A stretch of 31,798 nt of DNA from Chloroflexota bacterium (GCA_021806765.1 JAJZQR010000022.1:1-31798); one strand, 5' to 3'; positions 1-8,426 are shown, counted from the stretch's first letter. Notes: generated from the sequence alone by a model not told the origin. Program-made: numbers and translations.

Positions 1-2
1 AC

Positions 3-1448
3 GAACTCTCTCGTCTGGAACGGCTGGGGGAGGATGGCACCCATTCCCGGCTGGTAACTGCGGTTCGGTTGGCCCTGGCCCAGGTGCGGGGTGCCTACGC
101 CATCGCAGTGTTGAGCCTCGACGAGCACAACTCTGTAGTGGGTGCCAGGCAGAGTGCCCCCCTGATCGTCGGACTCGGCCAGGGGGAGAACTACCTGGCC
201 TCCGACATCCCGGCGCTGCTCTCTCGAACCCGTCGGGTAGTGCGGCTGGGCGAAGGAGAGATCGCCCACCTGACGCCGGAGGGGGCCTCGGTCTGGGACC
301 CGGCCGGCCAGCGAGTCGACGCCCAACCGGTCCAGATCGAGTGGGACCAGAGCGCTGCGGAGAAGGGCGGGTATCCTCACTTCGTGCTGAAGGAGATCAA
401 CGAGCAACCCGAGGCCTTGAGGAACGCTCTGATGGGTCGGGTAGAGCAACCCGGCGGCTTGCTGGCGGAGATGTCTCACCTGGATCTCTCCGGTGTCAAC
501 CGGGTGGTCATGACAGCCTGCGGGACCTCCTTCTACGCCTGCATGATCGCCAAGTACGCCTTCGAGGAATGGATCCACCTGCCCGTGGAGGTGGCCGTGG
601 CCTCTGAGTTCAGGTACTCGCGGCCTTACCTGGACGAGCACACCCTCTTCGTCGCCGTTACCCAGTCGGGGGAGACCGCCGATACCCTGGCTGCGTTCGA
701 ACAGGCGAAGGCTCGCGGTGCCAGGACCGTCGCCATTACCAACTCGGTGGGGAGCGCCATCACCGTCGGTGCGAATGCGGTGCTGTACCTACAGGTGGGG
801 CCCGAGATCGGTGTGGTGGCTACGAAGACCTTCACCGGCCAGTTGGCGGTGCTGATGTTGCTGGGTGTTCATGCGGCGCGGAGCCGCGGGACGATGAGCG
901 CCGAGGAAGCAGCGGTGGTGGTGGGTCAGCTGGCCTCTACCCCCGATGCCATCGAGCAAGCCCTCAAGACGAACGACGAGGCCGCCCGTATAGCCTACTC
1001 CGTTGCCAACGTGGCTCACCTCCTGTTCCTCGGCCGCGGCGTCGGATATCCCACGGCCATGGAGGGAGCCCTGAAGCTGAAGGAGATCAGCTACATTCAT
1101 GCCGAGGGGTACCCTGCCGGCGAGTTGAAGCACGGCCCCATCGCCCTGTTGGATCCCTCGATGCCTGTGCTGGCCGTTGCCACTCAGTCTCGGACCTACG
1201 AGAAGATGGTGAGCAACATTCAGGAGGTGAAGGCCCGAGGGGCGCGAGTGATCGCCATCGCCTCCGAGGGGGATGAGGATATCCGGCAGCACGTGGACGA
1301 GGTGATCTACGTTCCCAGCGTGCCCGAGCTGATATCCCCATTCGTGAACGTGATCCCCATGCAGCTGTTCAGCTACTATGCGGCGGTCAGCCGCGGCTGT
1401 GACGTGGACCAGCCGAGGAATCTGGCGAAGAGCGTCACTGTCGAGTAG
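3..1448 (+). CDS. glmS: Glutamine--fructose-6-phosphate aminotransferase (isomerizing), 5'-truncated by window
   Basis: GlmS makes glucosamine-6-phosphate from fructose-6-phosphate and glutamine, the first step of UDP-GlcNAc and cell-wall precursor synthesis, in the cytoplasm. The reading frame is open from base 3, so the gene begins upstream; the catalytic N-terminal Cys of the glutaminase domain is not in view. What remains is the end of the glutaminase domain (AVLSLDEH...GARQSAPLIVG), the linker (HFVLKEINEQPEAL), SIS domain 1 (TACGTSFYACMIAKYAFE near 515-560; TQSGETADT near 660) and SIS domain 2 (GRGVGYPTAMEGALKLKEISY; GELKHGP near 1120). The C-terminus is the hallmark DQPRNLAKSVTVE. I see no inactivating change. 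The nearest downstream gene, a glycosyltransferase, lies 103 bp away on the same strand. The identification is essentially certain; only the 5' end is unknown. Confidence 0.97.
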   Translation, partial: ELSRLERLGEDGTHSRLVTAVRLALAQVRGAYAIAVLSLDEHNSVVGARQSAPLIVGLGQGENYLASDIPALLSRTRRVVRLGEGEIAHLTPEGASVWDPAGQRVDAQPVQIEWDQSAAEKGGYPHFVLKEINEQPEALRNALMGRVEQPGGLLAEMSHLDLSGVNRVVMTACGTSFYACMIAKYAFEEWIHLPVEVAVASEFRYSRPYLDEHTLFVAVTQSGETADTLAAFEQAKARGARTVAITNSVGSAITVGANAVLYLQVGPEIGVVATKTFTGQLAVLMLLGVHAARSRGTMSAEEAAVVVGQLASTPDAIEQALKTNDEAARIAYSVANVAHLLFLGRGVGYPTAMEGALKLKEISYIHAEGYPAGELKHGPIALLDPSMPVLAVATQSRTYEKMVSNIQEVKARGARVIAIASEGDEDIRQHVDEVIYVPSVPELISPFVNVIPMQLFSYYAAVSRGCDVDQPRNLAKSVTVE

Positions 1449-1492
1449 ACTCGCGGTCGAGCCAATAGCGTTGGCTAGCAGCGGACCGTCGT

Positions 1493-1517
1493 AGGGCAGG
1501 GCACACAGCCCTGCCCT
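1493..1517 (+). terminator. Possible glmS terminator hairpin
   Basis: A perfect 10-bp GC-rich stem (AGGGCAGGGC / GCCCTGCCCT) with a 5-nt loop ACACA lies 45 bp after the glmS stop. A smaller hairpin (AGCCAA / TTGGCT, 1460-1476) precedes it. The stem is followed only by GGCTTTC, a weak T-run, so intrinsic termination is plausible but not strong. It could instead be an mRNA-stabilising hairpin. Confidence 0.45.
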
Positions 1518-1551
1518 GGCTTTCGGAACTCCGTCAGGGAGAAGCACCGCC

Positions 1552-2778
1552 GTGCGTATTGCCGTCGTTGGCAATTTCGGGCTCACCGGGAAGCAGACCA
1601 TGGTTGCTCGGGCGCTGCCCCTTGCCGAGCAGCTGGTCGCCCTGGGGCACTCGGTGTACATGGTGCTGCCCGTGAGGTGCAACAGCGACCTGCAGAAGGA
1701 CTCGCGAGAGGGACGCGGCGTGCAATTGAGGTACGTCGGCCGAGGACCCCGCGTTCCGATTCTCACCCAGCTCTGGCAGCTGCTTCTCCTGGCTCACTTT
1801 GCCTGGCACTGGCACCCCGAGGTTCTCTACTGCTTCAAGCCCATCGCCTACTCGGGTGGCGTGCTTTCCATCTTCTGGTGGCTTCGGCGCCTCGGTCTGT
1901 ATCGGGGAAGGATTCTTCTCGACACCGACGATTGGGAAGGCGATGGCGGCTGGAATGAGCGTCAGCCCTTCCCCTGGTGGCTCAAGCGCCTCATCGCTCG
2001 CCAGGAGCGATGGTCCCTTCTGCACGCCGATCTGGTCAGCGTGGCCAGCCGCGCCCTTCTGGAGCGAGCCGAGCAACTGGGCGTCCGCCGAGTTCTCTAT
2101 CTGCCGAATGCCCTTGCGGCCTCTTCCCCCGGGCTGTTGACTCCGACCGATTCGGAACTCCGCTCCAGACTCTTACTGGAAGGGCGTCCGGTTGTGTTGC
2201 TCTATACCCGCTTCTTCGAGTTCGGCCTCGACCGGCTCCTGGACACGTTTCAAGAGATTGTGCGCCAACGGTCCGGCGCGGTGCTGCTGGTGGTGGGCCT
2301 GGGGCTTGAAGGTGAGGAGGCGGAGTTGAAGTGGCTGGCCGAGGCCCGCGGGCTGGAACGGCAGATTATCCTCGCCGGGTGGCTGCCTCGGGAGGAGGTG
2401 GCCAGCTACCTTGCTGTGGCCGACGTAGCCCTCTATCCTCTGGATGACACCTTCCTGAACCGTACCAAGTGTCCGGTTAAGCTGCTGGACCTGATAGCGG
2501 CCGGGGTGCCGGTGATAGCCGACCGGGTGGGGCAAGCCGAGGAGTATATAGAGGACGGGAGAACGGGGATCCTGGTGACTCCGGGTGACTGGGAGGCCAT
2601 GGCGCGAGCAACGGTGGGGCTGTTGGAGGATCCCCTGCGTCGGGCGGCCCTGGGGGAGGCAGCTCGGGCCGAGGCCCGAGTTCGTTGGCGATGGGAACTC
2701 TGGGCCAAAGACGTGGAACAGGCGCTTGTCGAGACGGGGCGACGGGGCGATGGGGCGATGGGGCGAGACAACGTGTAG
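1552..2778 (+). CDS. GT4-like (GT-B fold) glycosyltransferase
   Basis: Predicted cytoplasmic or membrane-associated glycosyltransferase of 408 aa that would move a sugar from an activated nucleotide donor to an unknown acceptor. The N-terminal Rossmann segment reads MRIAVVGNFGLTGKQTMVARALPLA, with a Gly-rich loop near residue 10. The C-terminal half has the GT-B donor-binding pattern: GRPVVLLYTRFFEFGLDRLLDTF, then VLLVVGLGLEGEEAELK, then ILAGWLPREEV, then KCPVKLLDLIAAGVPVIA and DGRTGILVTPGDWEAMARA. The canonical E-x7-E motif is modified (K-L-L-D in place of G-L-x-x-x-E). The start is GTG with GGGAG about 10 nt upstream. The last residues (RRGDGAMGRDNV) are encoded by an octamer repeat array and are not part of the fold. 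It is convergent with scpA (49 bp gap). The family is confident; the substrate is unknown. Confidence 0.85.
   Translation: MRIAVVGNFGLTGKQTMVARALPLAEQLVALGHSVYMVLPVRCNSDLQKDSREGRGVQLRYVGRGPRVPILTQLWQLLLLAHFAWHWHPEVLYCFKPIAYSGGVLSIFWWLRRLGLYRGRILLDTDDWEGDGGWNERQPFPWWLKRLIARQERWSLLHADLVSVASRALLERAEQLGVRRVLYLPNALAASSPGLLTPTDSELRSRLLLEGRPVVLLYTRFFEFGLDRLLDTFQEIVRQRSGAVLLVVGLGLEGEEAELKWLAEARGLERQIILAGWLPREEVASYLAVADVALYPLDDTFLNRTKCPVKLLDLIAAGVPVIADRVGQAEEYIEDGRTGILVTPGDWEAMARATVGLLEDPLRRAALGEAARAEARVRWRWELWAKDVEQALVETGRRGDGAMGRDNV
2733..2764 (+). repeat. 8-nt tandem repeat (about 4 units) inside the GT4 gene 3' end
   Basis: Four consecutive octamers, two GACGGGGC then two GATGGGGC, run in frame through the last codons of the glycosyltransferase and give the tail GRRGDGAMGR. 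They resemble the octamers GGAGACGG/GGAGAGGG at 27906-27953. Confidence 0.8.
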
Positions 2779-2827
2779 GCGGGACCGGTGCCCCCGCCCG
2801 CCGGGTGGACTACCATGGGAAAGGCGG

Positions 2828-3589
2828 CTACGCCTGTCCTGCCGTTGGGGCGAGGGAGAGTTGGATCTCGCCGAAGGCGTTCTCCTGCACCGCTGCGATG
2901 AAGCCTTGCCTGAGCAGTTCCAGCACGGCCAGGAAGGTGGCCACGATCTCCCCTATGGTGCGGCCGCCCACCTCCGAGAAGATGGCCGACCCCTCCGTTG
3001 CCAGGCGACTGAGCAGCTGCTCCATCCTCTCCTGTATCGAGACTCGCGGGGCCAGCGCCAGATGCCGTGCGTCGGGCTGGAGCGCCTTCAGCATCCTCAC
3101 CATAGCATCTTTAAGGGCTTCGGGGGGGATCGGGGCCAGGGGTGGCTCAGGTCGAGTGGCAGTCTCCGACGGCTGCCGTGGGTAGCTGCGGCGGCCTGCT
3201 TCCTCCAGCTGCCGCAGTTGCTCGGCAGCGTCCCGAAAGAGCCGGTACTCCAGTAGCCGTTGCTGGAGTTCAGCAGCGACGTCCGTCTCCTCCTCCTGGG
3301 CGGGTGCTGAGGAGGGAAGCAACTCCCTCGACTTGATCACCAGCAGCTTGGCCGCGATCACCAGGAAGTCGGCCAGCAGATCCGGGTCCAGGCCGACCAT
3401 GGTCCGCATTCGCTTAAGATACTGGTCTGCCACCTGAGCGATACTTATCTCGGTGATAGGTAGCCGCCGTTTTTCGATCAGTTCCAGGAGCAGGGCGAGA
3501 GGGCCCGAAAAGGCCGGAGTGGCCAGTTCCAGATCGATGGAGGGCCTCTCTACGCTCAGCACCGCAGGCTGTGATGCAACTGACGACAT
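2828..3589 (-). CDS. scpA: Segregation and condensation protein A (kleisin)
   Basis: ScpA is the kleisin subunit of the bacterial SMC-ScpA-ScpB condensin, which bridges SMC heads and compacts and segregates the chromosome. The 253-aa protein has the family signature near the N-terminus: F.GPLALLLELIEKRRLPITEISIAQVADQYL, then LDPDLLADFLVIAAKLLVIKSRELLP, which is the SMC-neck-binding helical domain. The C-terminal winged-helix part includes ALPDARHL-like and EVGGRTIGEIVATFLAVLELLRQGFIAAVQENAFGEIQL, with the usual family ending. Length is typical. ATG at 3589 has AGGAG only 2 nt upstream, which is tight; I keep it because the N-terminal residues look normal and no better start is visible. It lies 110 bp after trpA on the same strand, separated by a large palindromic repeat, and is probably read at least partly from the trp promoter. 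No scpB is visible. Confidence 0.93.
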   Translation of the reverse strand: MSSVASQPAVLSVERPSIDLELATPAFSGPLALLLELIEKRRLPITEISIAQVADQYLKRMRTMVGLDPDLLADFLVIAAKLLVIKSRELLPSSAPAQEEETDVAAELQQRLLEYRLFRDAAEQLRQLEEAGRRSYPRQPSETATRPEPPLAPIPPEALKDAMVRMLKALQPDARHLALAPRVSIQERMEQLLSRLATEGSAIFSEVGGRTIGEIVATFLAVLELLRQGFIAAVQENAFGEIQLSLAPTAGQA

Positions 3590-3636
3590 GGCTCCTGCCT
3601 TGTCCCAACCTTCGTTGGCGATGGTCTTTGAACTCC

Positions 3637-3703
3637 GTAGTAACGACTTCAGCCGTTCGTCCGGGCCGACCGAAAGGTCGCGAACGGCTGAAACCGTTAC
3701 TAC
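3637..3703. repeat. Large imperfect palindromic element between trpA and scpA
   Basis: The two 23-bp arms (3637-3659 and 3681-3703) are inverted copies with two mismatches; both contain the core TTCAGCCGTTCG or its complement. Between them is a second perfect stem CGACC / GGTCG (3667-3680) closed by GAAA, a GNRA-type tetraloop. The outer end of the right arm carries the trpA stop codon (TAG, 3700-3702 complement). The structure resembles REP/MITE-like palindromic elements; mobility is not shown. Confidence 0.9.
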
Positions 3704-4515
3704 CGCAACAGCGCCCTCTGTCGGGCGCCACGGCAGGCGGACTTCAGTTCGGAGACGAACTGTGCCGCCGTCTCGGTCGCTCGCATGGGCTCCAGATCGA
3801 TCCGGTCGAGCAGGGCGCTGGCCACCACTACCCCGTCGGCGAAACCGGTGACCGCCCTCACCTGCTCGGGGGAAGAGATCCCAAAACCCACTACAGCGGG
3901 GAGGGGTGACGCCTGTCTCACCCTCGCCACCAGTTGATCAACTCCCTGTGGCAACTGGCTCCGCGCCCCGGTGACCCCCTTCAGGGACACGCAATACACG
4001 AAACCCGAGGCTTCCCGGGCGATAGCTTCGATCCTCTCGCCGGGACTGGTTGGAGCTACCATACCCACCACGTCGATGCCGGCGGCCCCGCAGGCCCGCC
4101 CGAAGGAAGCTGCCTCCTCCACCGGCAGATCCGGCACGATGATGCCGTCCACGCCCGCGGCAGCCGCCTGACGCGCGAATTCATCTTCGCCCAGACGCAG
4201 CAGGGGATTGATGTAGCTCATCAGAACGATGGGAACGGAGAGCTGATCGCGAACAGAAGCGACCATCTCCAGGATGAGACGAAGACTCACTTCCCCCTGC
4301 AGTGCTCGGTGGCTTGCGCGTTGTAGGGTTGCACCATCGGCCAACGGGTCGGAGAAGGGGATGCCCAGCTCCACCAGGTCCGCACCGGCGGACACTATAG
4401 CATAAAGAAGATCTCTCGTGGCATCCAGCGAGGGGTATCCGGCCATCAAATAGGGTATGAGCGCGGCTTCTCCGCGGGAGTTCAACCGCTCAAAGGTTGT
4501 GGCGATCCTTCCCAT
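3700..4515 (-). CDS. trpA: Tryptophan synthase alpha chain
   Basis: TrpA cleaves indole-3-glycerol phosphate to indole and glyceraldehyde-3-phosphate; indole is channelled to TrpB in the alpha2-beta2 complex. The 271-aa protein is a TIM barrel with catalytic residues at the canonical positions Glu49 (VELGIPFSDPLADG) and Asp60. Further signatures are the IPDLP-type segment IIVPDLPVEEA, GMVAPTSP, the loop VYCVSLKGVTGAR, and the phosphate-binding GFGISSPEQVRAV...GVVVASAL. The frame is open further upstream, but the ATG at 4515 has GGAGG 6 nt before it and gives a normal N-terminus (MGRIATTFERL). It begins 29 bp after the trpB stop. Its stop codon lies inside the palindromic element at 3637-3703, so the last residues (RALLR) may have been reshaped by insertion of that element. 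Confidence 0.97.
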   Translation of the reverse strand: MGRIATTFERLNSRGEAALIPYLMAGYPSLDATRDLLYAIVSAGADLVELGIPFSDPLADGATLQRASHRALQGEVSLRLILEMVASVRDQLSVPIVLMSYINPLLRLGEDEFARQAAAAGVDGIIVPDLPVEEAASFGRACGAAGIDVVGMVAPTSPGERIEAIAREASGFVYCVSLKGVTGARSQLPQGVDQLVARVRQASPLPAVVGFGISSPEQVRAVTGFADGVVVASALLDRIDLEPMRATETAAQFVSELKSACRGARQRALLR

Positions 4516-4543
4516 CAGCGTCCTCCATCCAGTCATCCATGCC

Positions 4544-5809
4544 TTATGGCACCATTCCCAGGGGTCTGCTGTACGGCCGGCCGTCTCCCTTTCGGGGTGT
4601 CGTGGCCTCAGCGTATATGTCCAGGTCTTTGTCCCCGCGCCCCGACAGGTTGACCAGTACCAGGTCATCCTGCTTGCCCTGGGCCGAGATCTCGCAGGCC
4701 ATGGCCACGGCGTGCGCGGACTCCATAGCTGGGATGATCCCCTCGAGGCGGCTCAGCAGCTCGAAGGCCTGCAGGGCCTGACGATCGTTGGCGGTGACGT
4801 AGTGGGCACGGCCTGTGGTGTGGAGATAAGCGTGCTCCGGCCCGACACCCGGGTAATCCAGGCCCGCGGAGATGCTGTGAGTCGTTCCTATCTGGCCGTC
4901 CTCGTCCTGGAGGACGTAGCTGCGGGCCCCGTGGAGCACCCCGGGCTGACCCCGGACCAGAGTGGCAGCGTGCTGGCCCAGTCCGTCTCCTCTCCCCCCG
5001 GCCTCGACGCCGATGAGCCGAACCTCAGGATCGTTCAGGAAGGGGTAGAAGATCCCGGCAGCGTTGCTGCCGCCGCCGACGCAGGCCACCACGTGGCTGG
5101 GTAAGCGGCCGAAGGTCTCCAGACACTGCCTCCTGGCCTCCTGACCGATCACCGACTGGAAATCCCGTACCATGGTGGGATAGGGGTGCGGCCCCACCAC
5201 CGAGCCGAGCATATAGAAGCTGCTGTCGACGTTGCTGACCCAGTCGCGTATCGCCTCGTTGATGGCGTCCTTGAGGGTCTTGCTTCCCGAGGTAACGGGG
5301 ACCACCTCGGCGCCGAGAAGCTTCATTCGGAGGACGTTCAGCGATTGGCGAGCCACGTCCTCCTCCCCCATGTACACCACGCACTCCAGGCCAAACCGCG
5401 CGCATACGGTGGCGGCGGCCACCCCGTGCTGACCCGCTCCCGTTTCGGCGATTATCCGTCGCTTGCCCATTCGGGTGGCCAGCAGCGCCTGGCCCAGGGC
5501 GTTGTTGATCTTGTGAGCCCCGGTGTGGGCCAGGTCCTCACGCTTCAAGAGGATCGGCGCCCGGCCCCTCGCGGCGGTGAGGCGATCGGCCGGGTAAAGA
5601 GCCGTGGGCCGTCCGCTGTAGCAGCGGTGCAGCCGCTCCAGTTCGCCATGAAAGGCGGGGTCGCGACGGGCGGCATCGTAGGCCGCCTCCAGTTCGGCCA
5701 GAGCGCCCATGAGCACCTCGGGGACGTACTGCCCTCCAAAAGGGCCGAACCTGCCCCGCCGCTGCTCCTCCTCGCCGGTTGCCACTGGTGAGCTATCCAA
5801 GGTTGCCAT
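4544..5809 (-). CDS. trpB: Tryptophan synthase beta chain
   Basis: TrpB is the PLP enzyme that condenses indole with serine to give tryptophan. The 421-aa protein shows [17 protein letters not shown] at the N-terminus, the PLP lysine in [19 protein letters not shown] (Lys100 with this start), [11 protein letters not shown], the phosphate-binding loop GGGSNAAG, and the C-terminal NLSGRGDKD. This is the TrpB1 form that pairs with TrpA. I chose the ATG at 5809, which has GGGAG 8 nt upstream; a GTG at 5818 lies too close to that site. The start overlaps the trpF stop by 17 bp, indicating translational coupling. The last ~20 residues ([19 protein letters not shown]) extend past the conserved end. 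Identity is certain. Confidence 0.98.
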   Translation of the reverse strand: MATLDSSPVATGEEEQRRGRFGPFGGQYVPEVLMGALAELEAAYDAARRDPAFHGELERLHRCYSGRPTALYPADRLTAARGRAPILLKREDLAHTGAHKINNALGQALLATRMGKRRIIAETGAGQHGVAAATVCARFGLECVVYMGEEDVARQSLNVLRMKLLGAEVVPVTSGSKTLKDAINEAIRDWVSNVDSSFYMLGSVVGPHPYPTMVRDFQSVIGQEARRQCLETFGRLPSHVVACVGGGSNAAGIFYPFLNDPEVRLIGVEAGGRGDGLGQHAATLVRGQPGVLHGARSYVLQDEDGQIGTTHSISAGLDYPGVGPEHAYLHTTGRAHYVTANDRQALQAFELLSRLEGIIPAMESAHAVAMACEISAQGKQDDLVLVNLSGRGDKDLDIYAEATTPRKGDGRPYSRPLGMVP

Positions 5810-6584
5810 GGTGGTCACTCCCTTTTGCCTGGTGAATGAACCGTTCGATCAACTCTCGGTCCTTCTTTCCATCCCTCTCGACACCGCTGCTCACGTCTAC
5901 TCCCCAGGGTCGCATCGTGGCGATGGCGGTCGCCACGTTCTCGGGATCTAGACCGCCAGCCACGAGGCAGTCCCGTGCCGCCTCTCCCACCGTCTCCCAC
6001 GCGAAGGAGAGGCCAGTTCCCCCCCACCGACCGGAACCACCACAGTCCAGCAGCAGGCGGGATGCGCCGTACTCCCGCCGGGCCTCCTCCAGGTACGCCG
6101 TAGACAAAGGGCGCAGTTCTGGCTCAGTCCTGAGTGCTGAGAGTTGAGGGCTGAGGGCTGCGCTGGGTCCCGTGGGAGCCGGCTCCTTCCGGCGACCGGA
6201 TCGCGAGCGGGAATTCGGTCCTACGGCCTTCCAGCCTGCTGGGGCGATGGCCGGCAGGTGGAGCGCCTTGAAGAGCGGCAGAGAGAGCTGCAGGCAATAA
6301 TCGGGTGGCTCCTCACCGCTCAGCTGCAGGCAGTCCAGCCCCGCCTCGAGGCCGGCTCGCTGGACGAAGGCGAGGGGCTGGTTGGCGAAGACTCCCACCG
6401 CCTGCCAGGGGCGCTGGTCCGGGGGAAAGCTGCGGCGGCAGTGGAGGAGGATCTCCGCCACTACCTCGGCGGGCAGCCGGCGGCGGCTGGGGGCCAGGAC
6501 GAAGCCCAGGAGGTCGGCCCCCGCCTGCAGGGCGCGGCAGGCCTGTTCCAGTTCGGTTATCCCACAGATCTTTACTACCGTCAT
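5793..6584 (-). CDS. trpF: Phosphoribosylanthranilate isomerase with in-frame repeat insert
   Basis: TrpF performs the Amadori rearrangement of phosphoribosyl anthranilate to CdRP, the third step of tryptophan synthesis. The catalytic Cys7 is in VKICGI, the general acid Asp180 in [15 protein letters not shown], and the phosphate-binding C-terminus reads [11 protein letters not shown] and GVDVSSGVE. At 263 aa it is some 40-50 residues longer than usual (about 205-220). The excess maps to residues ~117-157 ([20 protein letters not shown]...), between the FKALHL strand and the LLLD strand, and is encoded by heptamer repeats plus a GC-rich palindromic stretch. The flanking fold is intact, so the enzyme is probably active. 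ATG at 6584 has GAGGG 4 nt upstream. The gene lies 29 bp after trpC and overlaps trpB. Confidence 0.95.
   Translation of the reverse strand: MTVVKICGITELEQACRALQAGADLLGFVLAPSRRRLPAEVVAEILLHCRRSFPPDQRPWQAVGVFANQPLAFVQRAGLEAGLDCLQLSGEEPPDYCLQLSLPLFKALHLPAIAPAGWKAVGPNSRSRSGRRKEPAPTGPSAALSPQLSALRTEPELRPLSTAYLEEARREYGASRLLLDCGGSGRWGGTGLSFAWETVGEAARDCLVAGGLDPENVATAIATMRPWGVDVSSGVERDGKKDRELIERFIHQAKGSDHHGNLG
6123..6240. repeat. In-frame repeat insert within trpF
   Basis: Positions 6123-6157 are five degenerate 7-mers of CTGAGNG type (CTCAGTC, CTGAGTG, CTGAGAG, TTGAGGG, CTGAGGG). They are followed by a GC-rich stretch with the perfect palindrome GGAGCCGGCTCC (6175-6186) and further short inverted repeats. 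The whole block is translated as the extra ~40 residues of TrpF. Confidence 0.85.
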
Positions 6585-6613
6585 GCAGCCCTCACAGCTG
6601 ACTTACGATGGAG

Positions 6614-7396
6614 TCATCCCGCGCTGCCGATAGACATGGCGCGCACCGCTGCGGCCGGGTCCTCGGCGGTGACGAGCGCCTCCCCCACCAGGATGGCGTC
6701 CACTCCTAACCGATGCAGCCCGGCTGCGTCCGAGGGAACCGAGATCCCGCTTTCAGCTACTACCGCCACCTCCGCGGGGATCAAGGGCCTCAACTGCTGG
6801 CTCACAGCCAGGTCGACTCGGAAGCTGTGCAGGTCCCGGTTGTTGATGCCCACTAACCTGGCGCCGGCTTCCAGCGCAAGGCCGACCTCCTCGGCCGAGT
6901 GGACCTCTACCAGGGCGGTCATCCCCAGCCGCTCGGCGATGCCTGTCAGGCGAACCAGGGTTTCCATGTGCAGAGCTGCTACGATCAACAGCACCGCGTC
7001 GGCGCCCATGGCTCTGGCTTCCCAGATCTGGTAATCCGAGAGCATGAAGTCCTTTCTCAACACCGGCACCGAGACCGCGCCGCGGACGGCGGGCAGGTCG
7101 TCGTGACGCGCGCCGAAGTGAGGGCCGTCGGTGAGCACCGAGACGGCGACGCAGCCCCCTTCCTCGTACTGTCGCGCGAGGGCGGGCGCGTCCAGATCGG
7201 GCCGCAAGGGTCCCCTGGATGGCGAGCGTCGCTTCACCTCGGCGAGGACCCCGAGGCCGGGCTTGCGGAGGGCCGCTACCATGTCTCTCGGGGCGGGGGC
7301 TTCGCCTGCCCGGCGCTTCAGGGTCTCCAGCGGGATCTCCCTCTGTCGCTCCGCGACCTCCACCCGCTTCGCCTCCAGGATCCGGTCAAGAAACAT
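6614..7396 (-). CDS. trpC: Indole-3-glycerol phosphate synthase
   Basis: TrpC closes the indole ring of CdRP to form indole-3-glycerol phosphate. The 260-aa TIM barrel has the expected signatures: N-terminal FLDRILEAKRVEVAE, VLAEVKRRSPSRG with the catalytic Glu53/Lys55 pair, VPVLRKDFM with Lys115, ALVEVHSAEEV, VGINNRDLHSF and VAESGISVPSDA ending in VGEALV. Length is normal. ATG at 7396 lies within the 3' end of trpD (11-bp overlap), so the two are translationally coupled. The trpF start follows 29 bp after its stop. No insert or disruption is seen. Confidence 0.98.
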   Translation of the reverse strand: MFLDRILEAKRVEVAERQREIPLETLKRRAGEAPAPRDMVAALRKPGLGVLAEVKRRSPSRGPLRPDLDAPALARQYEEGGCVAVSVLTDGPHFGARHDDLPAVRGAVSVPVLRKDFMLSDYQIWEARAMGADAVLLIVAALHMETLVRLTGIAERLGMTALVEVHSAEEVGLALEAGARLVGINNRDLHSFRVDLAVSQQLRPLIPAEVAVVAESGISVPSDAAGLHRLGVDAILVGEALVTAEDPAAAVRAMSIGSAG

Positions 7397-8426
7397 GGCA
7401 GAGGCCCCGCTCCTTCAGCGACTGGGAAAGGGTTCGAAGTTGCTCCAGTTTGGCGGCGGCGGTCCCCGAATCCAGGCTTTCCGCAGCCTTCTGGACGCCC
7501 TCCTGCAGGCTCTCAACCGTACCCGCGGCGTAGAGGGCGGCGGCGGCGTTCAGCAACACCACGTCCCGGCGGGGACCCCTTTCACCGTGGAGGACGGACT
7601 CGGCGATCTCCGCGTTTTCCCTGGCGTTGCCTCCCTTCAGGACCTCCAGGGGCCGGCGAGGGAAGCCGAAGTCCTCCGGGTCGAGGTCGTAGCTGCTGGT
7701 GGTGCCGTTGGATACCTCGCACACCTGGGTGGGACCGCAGAGGGATATCTCGTCCATTCCCTCTCCTCCATGGACCACGAGGGCTCGGCGGCAACCCAGC
7801 AAACCGAGCACCTGACCCATGAGTGGGGCGAGAGAGGAGGTTGCCACCCCCAGGACCTGACTGGTGGCCCCCGCGGGATTGGTCAGCGGGCCCAGGACGT
7901 TGAATACCGTTCGAACGCCTATCTCCTTGCGAGGCCCCGCCGCATGTTTCATCGCAGGGTGGAAGAGAGGCGCAAACATGAAGCCGATCCCCACCTCGTC
8001 CACGCAGCGGGCAACGTCTTCGGGCTGGAGGTCGATGGCGACTCCCAGGGCTTCCAGCACGTCGGCGCTGCCACAGGAACTGGTGTAGGCCCTGTTTCCG
8101 TGCTTCGCCACCCTGGCTCCGGCACCGCTGGCGACGAAGGCGGCCACGGTGGAGATGTTGAAGGTGGAGAGCCCGTCGCCTCCCGTCCCGCAGGTGTCCA
8201 CCACTTCGCCCGACACCTTCACCGGGACGGCTTCCTGGCGCATCACCTTTGCCAGTCCCGCCACCTCAGCCGCGGTCTCCCCCTTCATGAGGAGGGCCAT
8301 GGCGAAGGCGGCTATCTGGGCAGGGGTCGCGACGCCGTGGACGATCTCCTCCATAGCGGCAGCCGCCTCGTGCATCTCCAGCGCGCTGCCTCCGGCAACC
8401 TTGGCTATGGCTTCCTTGATGGTCAT
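7386..8426 (-). CDS. trpD: Anthranilate phosphoribosyltransferase
   Basis: TrpD transfers phosphoribosyl from PRPP to anthranilate. The 346-aa protein has the N-terminal helical domain (MTIKEAIAKVAGGSALEMHEAAAAMEEI), the PRPP-binding GTGGDG in DTCGTGGDGLSTFNIST (residues 80-85), KHGNRAYTSSCGSADVLEALG (anthranilate/PRPP site), and GPLTNPAGATSQVLGV with HGGEGMDEIS. The frame is open further upstream through a tandem repeat array, but ATG at 8426 has GGAGG 7 nt before it and gives the standard N-terminus, so I start there. It is separated from trpG by 214 bp occupied by repeats, the only sizeable gap inside the trp gene run, and it overlaps trpC by 11 bp. Confidence 0.98.
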   Translation of the reverse strand: MTIKEAIAKVAGGSALEMHEAAAAMEEIVHGVATPAQIAAFAMALLMKGETAAEVAGLAKVMRQEAVPVKVSGEVVDTCGTGGDGLSTFNISTVAAFVASGAGARVAKHGNRAYTSSCGSADVLEALGVAIDLQPEDVARCVDEVGIGFMFAPLFHPAMKHAAGPRKEIGVRTVFNVLGPLTNPAGATSQVLGVATSSLAPLMGQVLGLLGCRRALVVHGGEGMDEISLCGPTQVCEVSNGTTSSYDLDPEDFGFPRRPLEVLKGGNARENAEIAESVLHGERGPRRDVVLLNAAAALYAAGTVESLQEGVQKAAESLDSGTAAAKLEQLRTLSQSLKERGLCHVS

